From DALYLB01 sp046154695 (GTDB lineage: Bacteria > Acidobacteriota > Blastocatellia > RBC074), in NCBI GenBank assembly GCA_046154695.1, contig JBJXFI010000109.1:1-6303 (forward strand): a stretch of DNA of 6,303 nt, given 5' to 3'. Positions 1 through 5,253 of the stretch are shown here, piece by piece (position 1 is the first letter of the stretch; each line of letters starts with the position of its first letter). The translations under genes and the position numbers were made by a program. A model generated the notes under the pieces. The model worked only from the letters and a program-made list of their open reading frames with translations, did no database searches and was not told where the DNA came from.

Positions 1-55
1 AATGCGCCGATTGTCCATCAATATTGCGAAATTGTGTCCCACTTTTAATCACACC
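1..55. other. Left-edge non-coding stretch, possible mobile-element end
   Basis: This AT-richer stretch lies beyond the last leftward gene and contains no supportable gene. It holds two spaced, similar words, TTGTCCATC near 11-19 and TGTGTCCCAC near 33-42. Short TGTCC-type words repeated near an end are reminiscent of the multiple terminal repeats of IS21-family insertion sequences. No transposase is visible and the window stops here, so this is only a hint. It could equally be ordinary intergenic DNA. Confidence 0.15.
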
Positions 56-78
56 CCTTCATGCCATTGACATGAAGG
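56..78 (-). terminator. Stem-loop downstream of the VWFA gene
   Basis: An 8-bp perfect stem, CCTTCATG (56-63) pairing with CATGAAGG (71-78), closes a 7-nt loop. It lies 16 nt past the stop codon of the VWFA gene on the minus strand, where the leftward transcript should end. No T-run follows on either strand, so it is not a classical intrinsic terminator. It may instead protect the 3' end or be part of a decayed repeat (see 73-87). Confidence 0.3.
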
Positions 79-87
79 CGGAGCTCC
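73..87. repeat. Degenerate half-copy of the 25-bp palindrome arm
   Basis: TGAAGGCGGAGCTCC here matches 14 of 15 bases of the right arm of the inverted repeat at 2791-2805, which reads A instead of G at the eleventh base. Both copies lie just past the stop codon of a leftward gene, and both have the same orientation relative to that gene. A 12-base match to the same core inside the anti-sigma coding sequence (3767-3778) shows that part of the similarity could be chance in GC-rich DNA. Confidence 0.35.
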
Positions 88-94
88 AATCAGA

Positions 95-1114
95 TTAGCG
101 CGGGTTCCGCTGGCGGGCGAAGTATCCCTGGCGGGCCCGGATCGCGGGGTCGCCGAGACGTCCGCGGGCTTCGGCGGAGAGTGCGAGCTGGACGCGGTGA
201 AAATTGCCGTCGATCTGTTCGCGCCGGGGGCTGAAGCCGATGCTGTAGCGGGTTCGCAGATGATCGATGAGCATCGCCAGCCGCGTGTTGACCTGGGTCT
301 TGTCGGAGCGTATGACCTCGCCGCCGGTCAGATTGGCGAAGGGATCGACGGACATCTTGCGGCGAAAGACGTCCGCGGCCCCCGGACGGTTCCAACTGAA
401 CATCTTCTCCGTCTTCGTGACCGCCCCCTCGACGACGAGGGCGCAGACCATGCTTCCCGATTGATGGATGTGATCGGCGACCTCCTTTTCGGTCAGGCCG
501 CTGTGGTGGGACTCCCAGGCGATATTGTCGGTCACGGCGATGATCACGCGGCGGCTGATGGGATTGCCCGCCTTCTCCATATGGATCGCGGCGTCGCGCA
601 GCCCCTCAAAAAGCGAGGTGCCCTGCCCGATGACCGGCGTCTTCTCGATCGTTCGGATCTGCTCGAGGATGAGGCGGCGATCGCGCGTGAAATCCTGGAC
701 GAGCTGCGTCACCGAAGAAAATGCGATCACCGCGACCTCGTCCTGCTCTTTGAAACGTTCGAGCGCCAGCAGCGCGCCCGATTGTATCTCGCGCAGCGCG
801 GGGCTGACGCTTCCGCTCAGATCCATCAGCAGGATCACCGAAAGCGGAAGCCGGTCCTGGCTGAAATGGGAGATCTCCTGCCGCAGGCCGTCTTCATACA
901 ACTCGAAATCGGCCGGCTTGAGGCCATTGATGATCTCGCCGGTCTTTCGATTCAGAACCTGCACGTCGAGAACGACCAGATCCGTGCTGAGACGGATCGT
1001 CTCTTGCAGCGTCTGCTCCGGCGCGGGCCGTGTCGGCTGCCCGTGCGCCGAATAAGCGAGCGCCGACAGCAGCAGCAGGATCTGGAAAAGGGGATTGAGT
1101 TTCGCTATATGCAT
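95..1114 (-). CDS. Secreted VWFA protein, acidobacterial VWFA-related family
   Basis: This 339-residue protein is probably exported. It has a basic start, a hydrophobic stretch (residues 9-22) and a likely cleavage near A23-H-G25. Residues 42-85 form the beta-rich lead-in, including DFELYEDG, that precedes the VWFA fold in this family. The fold runs from about 91 to 290 with an intact MIDAS metal site: D98-L-S-G-S102, T166 in GQGTSLFEGL, and D196 in VTDN. The C-terminal block RTRYSIGFSP...DGNFHRVQ...RARQGYFA (287-333) is characteristic of the VWFA-related Acidobacterial family (TIGR03436, as I recall it). VWFA domains bind protein partners through a divalent metal; the partner here is unknown. 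The ATG lies inside the end of the upstream ligase gene (10-bp overlap). The nearest purine-rich sequence is poorly spaced, so translation is probably coupled to the ligase. The family call is firm; the role is not. Confidence 0.9.
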   Translation of the reverse strand: MHIAKLNPLFQILLLLSALAYSAHGQPTRPAPEQTLQETIRLSTDLVVLDVQVLNRKTGEIINGLKPADFELYEDGLRQEISHFSQDRLPLSVILLMDLSGSVSPALREIQSGALLALERFKEQDEVAVIAFSSVTQLVQDFTRDRRLILEQIRTIEKTPVIGQGTSLFEGLRDAAIHMEKAGNPISRRVIIAVTDNIAWESHHSGLTEKEVADHIHQSGSMVCALVVEGAVTKTEKMFSWNRPGAADVFRRKMSVDPFANLTGGEVIRSDKTQVNTRLAMLIDHLRTRYSIGFSPRREQIDGNFHRVQLALSAEARGRLGDPAIRARQGYFARQRNPR

Positions 1115-2715
1115 TGAGGGGGCCCGCTTCCGCTCCGATATTCATTCGAATCGCCGATTGGACGCGCCGAGCTGGCGCTCGGCGGTCCCAGGCTCAGGCC
1201 GACGAGGAGCAGCAACTGCATGAGAACTTCGGAATCCCCGAAATTGTAATTCGTCAGGGAGCTGATTGAGAAGCCCAGGAGCGCGCCGTAGAGCCCGAGA
1301 TGCAAACTTTCCGCGAAGGGATCGTCTGCCTCCCGGGCGCGCATCGAGCTTCGCCATGCCATTCGAAGCAGGACGGCGATCAGCCAGCCGAGGCAGAAGA
1401 GGGCCGGCAGCCCGCGCTCCATGGCGATCTGTACCGGCGTGGAGTGGGTGTGGGTGATGTAATCGCCCGGGAAGCCCCATTCCGTCCAGTGCCGTTTATG
1501 CGAATCCATCCCGACGCCGAGCAGCGGATGGCGCGGAATCAGCCGCAGCCCCGCTTGCATATACGCGATGCGGCGGCCCGTGCTGTCATCCTGGAAATTG
1601 ACCGTGGACTGATTGCGGGCGCTCTTCACCACCCACAGGCCGAAGCCGCCGAGAACGAGAGACGCCGCCAGCGCGAGAACCAGCGCGATCCGCCCTCCGA
1701 AGCGAATCGAGACGAGAACCAGCGCCGCGATAAACGCGGCGATCACCGCCCTCGACGCGGTCAGCATCAGCGCGAGCGAGAAGAGCGGGAAGAATGCGCC
1801 GAAGAGAAGCGCCCCGCCCATTCTCATTTCAGGCCGCCGGCGCAGCGCGACAAGGGCGCCGCCATAACAGAGCAGACCGAGAATCAGCATCTGTTCAGCA
1901 TAGGTCTGAAACTGCCGGGAAAACCCCGAGACGCGAAACCGGCGGCTGCGGCCCTCGGCGGTGATGCCGAGCGGGTTGGCCCGGGCTTGCATCTCGTCCG
2001 TGACCCGGACCGTCACCTCCACCGGATCGCCGTCGTGGATCGTCTCGACGTTGAGCGTCTCGCCGGGGTGATGGCGGCGTATCACCTCCGCGGCCTGCTC
2101 CGGCGATGAGACGCGGCTTCGCGCAATCATCCAGACGACATCGCCCGGCTGCATGCGGCTCGCCTTGAGCGGGCTCTCATCCGCGATCGAGGTCACGATC
2201 ATTCCGCGCCCCCAGGCCTTCTCCGCCAGGCTGAATCCGACCCCCACCAGGCTCGACGCCACCAGCACACCGGCCAGCAGCCGCGCGCCGCGAACGCTCA
2301 GGTTCGAAGCCGCCACATACACGATCCCGAACAACGACAGCGCTTTCAGTTTTGGAAGGCTCAGCGCGGGCTCCGCCGAAAAGATGGACGAGAGAACCGT
2401 CAATCCCGAAAAACAGAGCAGCGGAAGGTCGATCGGCGTCGAACGAAAATGAAGCCGCCGCCGCGCGAGATCCCGCGCCATCCAGGCCAGCAGGCTCAGC
2501 GCCCCGCTCGCCTGCGCCGCGGCGATCGAATGCGGAACGCTCAGGGCCAGAAGAAAGAGAAAAAAGAGCAGCAGACGATTGGCCCAGCGCGCGATCCCCG
2601 GTTCGAGAGAGAGCGCGCCCCAGGCATCCACCCGGGCCGCCAGCAGCGGCGAATTCACTTCCCCGCCCGCGCCCGGCGCGGGGATGGCACGAGTTGTTAT
2701 TGTGGGATCATTCAC
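1105..2715 (-). CDS. O-antigen ligase/polymerase family protein with PDZ-like insert
   Basis: A 536-residue polytopic membrane protein with about 12 hydrophobic segments by eye, the first at residues 46-63. The second half fits the O-antigen ligase/Wzy_C family: LTASRAVIAAF (318-328), a hydrophilic loop (364-430) with HPLLGVGMDSH (396-406) and HTHSTPVQIAMERGLPAL (422-439), then further membrane segments. Members join or polymerise lipid-linked glycans on the outer face of the inner membrane. Residues about 165-242, between membrane segments 5 and 6, are soluble and PDZ-like: GMIVTSIADESPLKASRMQPGDVV, then PEQAAEVIRR, then a beta-rich end. Counting segments from a cytoplasmic N-terminus puts both this insert and the catalytic loop outside the membrane. 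The start is GTG at 2715, as no in-frame ATG precedes the first membrane segment. No clear ribosome binding site precedes it, so the N-terminus is uncertain. The glycan substrate cannot be told, and no glycosyltransferases are nearby. Confidence 0.88.
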   Translation of the reverse strand: MNDPTITTRAIPAPGAGGEVNSPLLAARVDAWGALSLEPGIARWANRLLLFFLFLLALSVPHSIAAAQASGALSLLAWMARDLARRRLHFRSTPIDLPLLCFSGLTVLSSIFSAEPALSLPKLKALSLFGIVYVAASNLSVRGARLLAGVLVASSLVGVGFSLAEKAWGRGMIVTSIADESPLKASRMQPGDVVWMIARSRVSSPEQAAEVIRRHHPGETLNVETIHDGDPVEVTVRVTDEMQARANPLGITAEGRSRRFRVSGFSRQFQTYAEQMLILGLLCYGGALVALRRRPEMRMGGALLFGAFFPLFSLALMLTASRAVIAAFIAALVLVSIRFGGRIALVLALAASLVLGGFGLWVVKSARNQSTVNFQDDSTGRRIAYMQAGLRLIPRHPLLGVGMDSHKRHWTEWGFPGDYITHTHSTPVQIAMERGLPALFCLGWLIAVLLRMAWRSSMRAREADDPFAESLHLGLYGALLGFSISSLTNYNFGDSEVLMQLLLLVGLSLGPPSASSARPIGDSNEYRSGSGPPQCI

Positions 2716-2738
2716 GACGTGCGGAATTCGGAGAAAAT

Positions 2739-2810
2739 CGTTCGGAGTTCCGCCTTCAGGCGGGCGGACTCCGGCGAACTGTGAACCGCCTGAAGGCGGA
2801 ACTCCGAACG
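2739..2810. repeat. 25-bp perfect inverted repeat, REP/MITE-like palindrome
   Basis: Arms at 2739-2763 and 2786-2810 are exact reverse complements over 25 bp, separated by 22 nt. Each arm contains smaller dyads: CCGCCTTCAGGCGG (6-bp arms around TC) and CGGAGTTCCG. The spacer carries a degenerate third copy, GCGGACTCCG. On the minus strand the element begins 5 nt after the DUF4097 stop codon and ends 23 nt before the ligase start, filling most of the gap. After the hairpin the minus strand reads ATTTTCTCC, only a short T-run. It may act as a terminator or attenuator between the two gene pairs, or stabilise the upstream mRNA. It may also be one copy of a dispersed palindromic repeat. No target-site duplication is visible. 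Confidence 0.85.
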
Positions 2811-2815
2811 GAATG

Positions 2816-3535
2816 CTACGGTTTTCGATGGAGATGAATGCTGCCTTCCTGTGTCCAGATCGCGACGGTCGCCCGGCCGGCCCCCATCATTGCCTCGACA
2901 AGCTGATCCGACTGCTTGTCGAAATGAAATGGGAAGCCGCCCAGATCGATGCCCCCGCGATAGGAAGAGGCGGAGAGTTTGAAATCGGCATTGACCGGAA
3001 GTGTGACGTCGACGCGCCCCGAGTAGGATTTCAGCGTGTAATTTCCGCTCGGAAGGATTTCGCCGCTAAAGCTGATATTCCCCTTCGTGCTGTGGGCCTC
3101 GACGCGGGGACTGCGCAATCCGGTAATAAGAATCTGGCCGTCCGTATTGCGCGCGTGCAGCGGGCCGGTCATATTCGTCACCAGCACCGTGCATTTGAAA
3201 CAAAGCAGATCGAGATTGGCCGATTGCGGCGCGGTGATCTCCATATCGACCGTCCCGCGCCCTCGGACCTGAACCGACACCTTGCCCTGCGCGTTCTGCA
3301 CCGCATCGATCTTCGCCTCTCCATCGCTCATTTTGGCATTGATGACGATCTTTCCGGCAGTGCCGCCGGAAAGCACCTTGATCGAGCCGATCTGATTCAC
3401 CGCCTCCAGATCGGCCGAATCGGCCGAAACGGAAAACGTCCTGTTAAACGTCTGCGCGCTGGCGGCCGTGGAAAAGATCCCGACCGCCAGCGCGAAGAAG
3501 AGACTCAGCGATGGCAAGGCACGATTACGCGACAT
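2816..3535 (-). CDS. Secreted DUF4097-type beta-repeat protein (putative adhesin)
   Basis: A 239-residue exported protein. Its signal peptide (residues 1-27) has a hydrophobic core, LSLFFALAVGIFSTAA, and an ASA-Q cleavage site at 27/28. The mature part consists of short repeated beta-strand units with a glycine turn: NTDGQILITGL, STKGNISFSGEI, SYSGRVDVTLP and TQEGSIHLH. This is the pattern of the DUF4097 (DUF4098/LiaG-like) right-handed beta-helix family, often annotated as putative adhesin. A CxxC pair, C112-F-K-C115, sits mid-protein and could form a disulfide or bind metal. The gene starts 6 nt after the anti-sigma stop, so it is surely in the sigma/anti-sigma operon and probably a target or modulator of the same stress response. 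Biochemical function in this family is not established. The ATG start is supported by the complete signal peptide. Confidence 0.82.
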   Translation of the reverse strand: MSRNRALPSLSLFFALAVGIFSTAASAQTFNRTFSVSADSADLEAVNQIGSIKVLSGGTAGKIVINAKMSDGEAKIDAVQNAQGKVSVQVRGRGTVDMEITAPQSANLDLLCFKCTVLVTNMTGPLHARNTDGQILITGLRSPRVEAHSTKGNISFSGEILPSGNYTLKSYSGRVDVTLPVNADFKLSASSYRGGIDLGGFPFHFDKQSDQLVEAMMGAGRATVAIWTQEGSIHLHRKP

Positions 3536-3541
3536 GTTCCG

Positions 3542-4225
3542 CTACCACTTCAACCTTTCGACATCGTCCAGCAACTGCCGCTGCTCCGCGTACAGTGCCC
3601 GGATCGTTCTCTGATAGTTGACCACTTCACCCGGATTCGCAAGCAGGTTCTCGCGGCACAGGCGCAGCGATTCGTTGATCTTCGCCATATGCTGATCGAA
3701 TTCGGCGCGCATCTGCGGATCCCATTTCGCTTTTCGCGGCTCCATCGCGGTCATGCGACGGTTGATCTCCGCCTTCATCTCGGGTTCCTCCGCCAGCAGC
3801 GCGGATTGCATCCCCGGCAGGTTGAGCGTCGCCGACGTGCTCCGAATGAAATACGACCCGGTGATCATCATCGCCACCGCGAGCGCGCCCGCGCCCGCCA
3901 ACTGCGGCAGGTTAAACGTGAACCGGGCCGATTTCAACCGCTCCCACCAGCTCATCTCCGGCTGGTCCCGGCGCGTCGGCCTGTCATGGATCGACAATTC
4001 CGCTTCGACCGCAGTCGAAATCCGCGCCCACAATGCCCGCGGGGGCGTGTGCAGCGGCAACTCCCGGGCAGCCGTCTGGATCTGTCCCAACTCCTGCTTA
4101 AGGCTGCGGCAATGGGGGCACATCGCCAGATGATCCTCAATCGAGCGCAATTCGTTGTCCGCCAGCCAGAGTCCCTTGCCGTCCATATAGTCCGACAACG
4201 AATTCATCACTACTCCGCATTCCAT
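3542..4225 (-). CDS. Transmembrane zinc-finger anti-sigma factor
   Basis: A 227-residue protein laid out like ECF anti-sigma factors. Residues 1-45 carry the zf-HC2/ZAS zinc-binding domain, C3...H32-L-A-M-C36-P-H-C39; C3 supports the chosen ATG. A linker with the typical P-x-x-L-W-x-R-I motif (PPRALWARIS, 61-70) follows. One membrane helix lies at about 108-127 (QLAGAGALAVAMMITGSYFI). The remaining 100 residues would be periplasmic; they are strongly helical and charged (MKAEINRRM..., MRAEFDQHMAKINESLRLC, AEQRQLLDDVERL), suggesting a helical hairpin or coiled coil that may sense the signal. The zinc domain would hold the sigma factor encoded just upstream at the membrane until released. The start is preceded by AGAGAGG with an 8-nt spacer. 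An 81-nt gap separates it from the sigma gene, yet no other promoter is obvious. Confidence 0.88.
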   Translation of the reverse strand: MECGVVMNSLSDYMDGKGLWLADNELRSIEDHLAMCPHCRSLKQELGQIQTAARELPLHTPPRALWARISTAVEAELSIHDRPTRRDQPEMSWWERLKSARFTFNLPQLAGAGALAVAMMITGSYFIRSTSATLNLPGMQSALLAEEPEMKAEINRRMTAMEPRKAKWDPQMRAEFDQHMAKINESLRLCRENLLANPGEVVNYQRTIRALYAEQRQLLDDVERLKW

Positions 4226-4233
4226 ACTGCTTT

Positions 4234-4240
4234 CCTCTCT
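4234..4240 (-). promoter_or_regulatory. Ribosome binding site of the anti-sigma gene
   Basis: The minus strand reads AGAGAGG followed by an 8-nt spacer and ATG at 4225. It is the clearest Shine-Dalgarno sequence in the leftward block. It fixes this start, which also keeps the first zinc-ligand cysteine (C3) in the protein. Confidence 0.7.
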
Positions 4241-4306
4241 AATGTCGTCTTTCCCGTCACCCGCGCCGGCCGTCCGATCTGTGAGGAGGAGAACCGGCGT
4301 ATCGAG

Positions 4307-4882
4307 CTATGCTATTTTCGCCTTTTTATTCAGCAGATCCCGAAGCCGCATCCGCGCCTTGTGCAACTGGGATTTCGAGGTTCCCACACTGACGCCGAGC
4401 ATGTCGGCGACCTCTTCGTGCTCGAATCCCTCCACGTCGTGCAGCACGAACACCGTGCGGTAGCCGGGCGGCAATTCCGAAATGGCCTTATCCAGGGCGA
4501 TGCGGTCAACAAAACGCGGCCGCTCGCTGACCGATTGAATGATGTCCTGAATTTCGCCGATCTCGCCTTCCTCGGTCGTCTTCTCGTACTTCACTCCCTT
4601 TTTCCTGAAATGCATCAGAACGTGATTGACCGTCAGACGGTGCAACCAGGTCGTGAAGGCCGATTCGCCGCGAAAGCTGCCGACTTTCCGAAAGAGCTGA
4701 ATGAAGACTTCCTGCGTCAGGTCCTCTGCTTCTGTGGCATTCGCCAGCATCCGCAGGCATAGGCTGTAAACGCGCCGATGATGACGCTCATAAAGCATCT
4801 CAAAGGCCACCATATCTCCGCGCGCAGCCGCCTGCGCCAGATCGAAATCCGGCGTGGCGTTGTTGAATCCATTCGTTGTCAC
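4307..4882 (-). CDS. ECF-type RNA polymerase sigma factor (RpoE-like)
   Basis: From a GTG at 4882 this gives a 191-residue protein, the usual ECF size. Region sigma-2 spans about residues 22-95: AFEMLYERHHRRVYSLCLRM, then the core-binding EAEDLTQEVFIQLFRKV (52-68), and the -10-reading FRGESAFTTWLHRLTVNHVL. Region sigma-4 spans about 128-184, with LPPGYRTVFVLHDVEGFEHE and the recognition helix VGTSKSQLHKARMRLR (166-181). It should direct RNA polymerase to stress promoters when freed from the membrane anti-sigma factor encoded next. The frame stays open upstream to 5050, but that extension has no family similarity, and AAGGAG lies 12 nt before the GTG. I saw no convincing GGAAC-type ECF promoter upstream, so autoregulation is not supported by eye. 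The family is certain; the exact start less so. Confidence 0.93.
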   Translation of the reverse strand: MTTNGFNNATPDFDLAQAAARGDMVAFEMLYERHHRRVYSLCLRMLANATEAEDLTQEVFIQLFRKVGSFRGESAFTTWLHRLTVNHVLMHFRKKGVKYEKTTEEGEIGEIQDIIQSVSERPRFVDRIALDKAISELPPGYRTVFVLHDVEGFEHEEVADMLGVSVGTSKSQLHKARMRLRDLLNKKAKIA

Positions 4883-4894
4883 GCTAACGGTTTG

Positions 4895-4900
4895 CTCCTT
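4895..4900 (-). promoter_or_regulatory. Ribosome binding site deciding the sigma-factor start
   Basis: The minus strand reads AAGGAG, then 12 nt, then GTG at 4882. The spacing is slightly long, but this is the only strong Shine-Dalgarno match near the conserved sigma-2 domain. It argues against the longer reading that begins at 5050. Confidence 0.5.
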
Positions 4901-5162
4901 CGGGCAAACATCACGGGACTTCGCAAAGGAATGCAGCGGCGCGGTGGTTACAGCGTAGACTAATGAACCGTTGAGCGCTGCGTTTTCGGCGCCTGTGATG
5001 CCTCTCTTTTTGAAGCGGTTGCTCTCCCGACAGAAATTTAATCCAGGCAAACTCCCCGGCCCGGCCTGATTGAATTAACGGGAGCGCATCATAGCCCATG
5101 CGTGCGAAACGCCGCAACAAGACATTCCAGGAAATAGAGTTGGGGGAATTCGGAATCCGTGA

Positions 5163-5191
5163 TCGACTTGGCCCGGGGTTCGAGGTAGAAT
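5163..5191 (+). promoter_or_regulatory. Candidate sigma-70 promoter for the radical SAM gene
   Basis: TCGACT (5163-5168, 4 of 6 to TTGACA), a 17-bp spacer, and TAGAAT (5186-5191, 5 of 6 to TATAAT). Transcription would begin near 5198, about 56 nt before the ATG at 5254. If real, it rules out the longer start at 5098 for the enzyme. It was found by eye and could be a chance match. Confidence 0.35.
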
Positions 5192-5253
5192 CCGCGCGGC
5201 TTCGATTGACTGCTTGCCCTCGTGCCGCATCGCCCGGAAGATTAGTCAAATTT

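Larger units (their letters stand above)
4883..5253. other. Divergent intergenic region between sigma and radical SAM genes
   Basis: About 370 bp separate the best starts of the two divergent genes, so promoters in both directions should lie here. Both frames happen to be open through part of it, which could lead to over-long gene calls. The codons of the rightward reading (ATA, GTA, CGA, AGA, TTA) are unlike the G/C-ending codons of the enzyme body, so it looks non-coding. A plausible rightward promoter is at 5163-5191. No recognisable riboswitch, small RNA or operator repeat was found. Confidence 0.5.

Noticed and set aside
28..45. A sigma-54 promoter on the minus strand near GTGGGACACAATTTCGCA
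   Set aside because: The GG-N10-GC spacing can be forced, but most other consensus positions disagree and no downstream gene is visible in the window.
197..1117. A 306-codon plus-strand frame opposite the VWFA gene
   Set aside because: The minus-strand product has an intact signal peptide, MIDAS site and family C-terminus, and the plus frame shows no motif. It is an antisense shadow.
2739..2810. A CRISPR array or toxin-antitoxin operator at the palindrome
   Set aside because: There is a single inverted repeat rather than direct repeats with spacers, and no cas gene or small toxin pair is nearby.
2579..4762. A 727-codon open frame on the plus strand, the longest in the window
   Set aside because: It runs antisense through the DUF4097, anti-sigma and sigma genes, all recognisable families, and crosses the palindrome. 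Its translation is rich in R, P, H and Q with no domain, as expected of the shadow of GC-rich genes.
4883..5050. A 56-residue N-terminal extension of the sigma factor from a TTG at 5050
   Set aside because: It has no sigma-factor similarity, and a ribosome binding site precedes the internal GTG at 4882, which gives the normal ECF length.
4883..5097. An autoregulatory ECF promoter (GGAAC ... GTC) upstream of the sigma gene
   Set aside because: No GGAAC box is present on the minus strand, and the only GTCTA word lacks a partner box at acceptable spacing.
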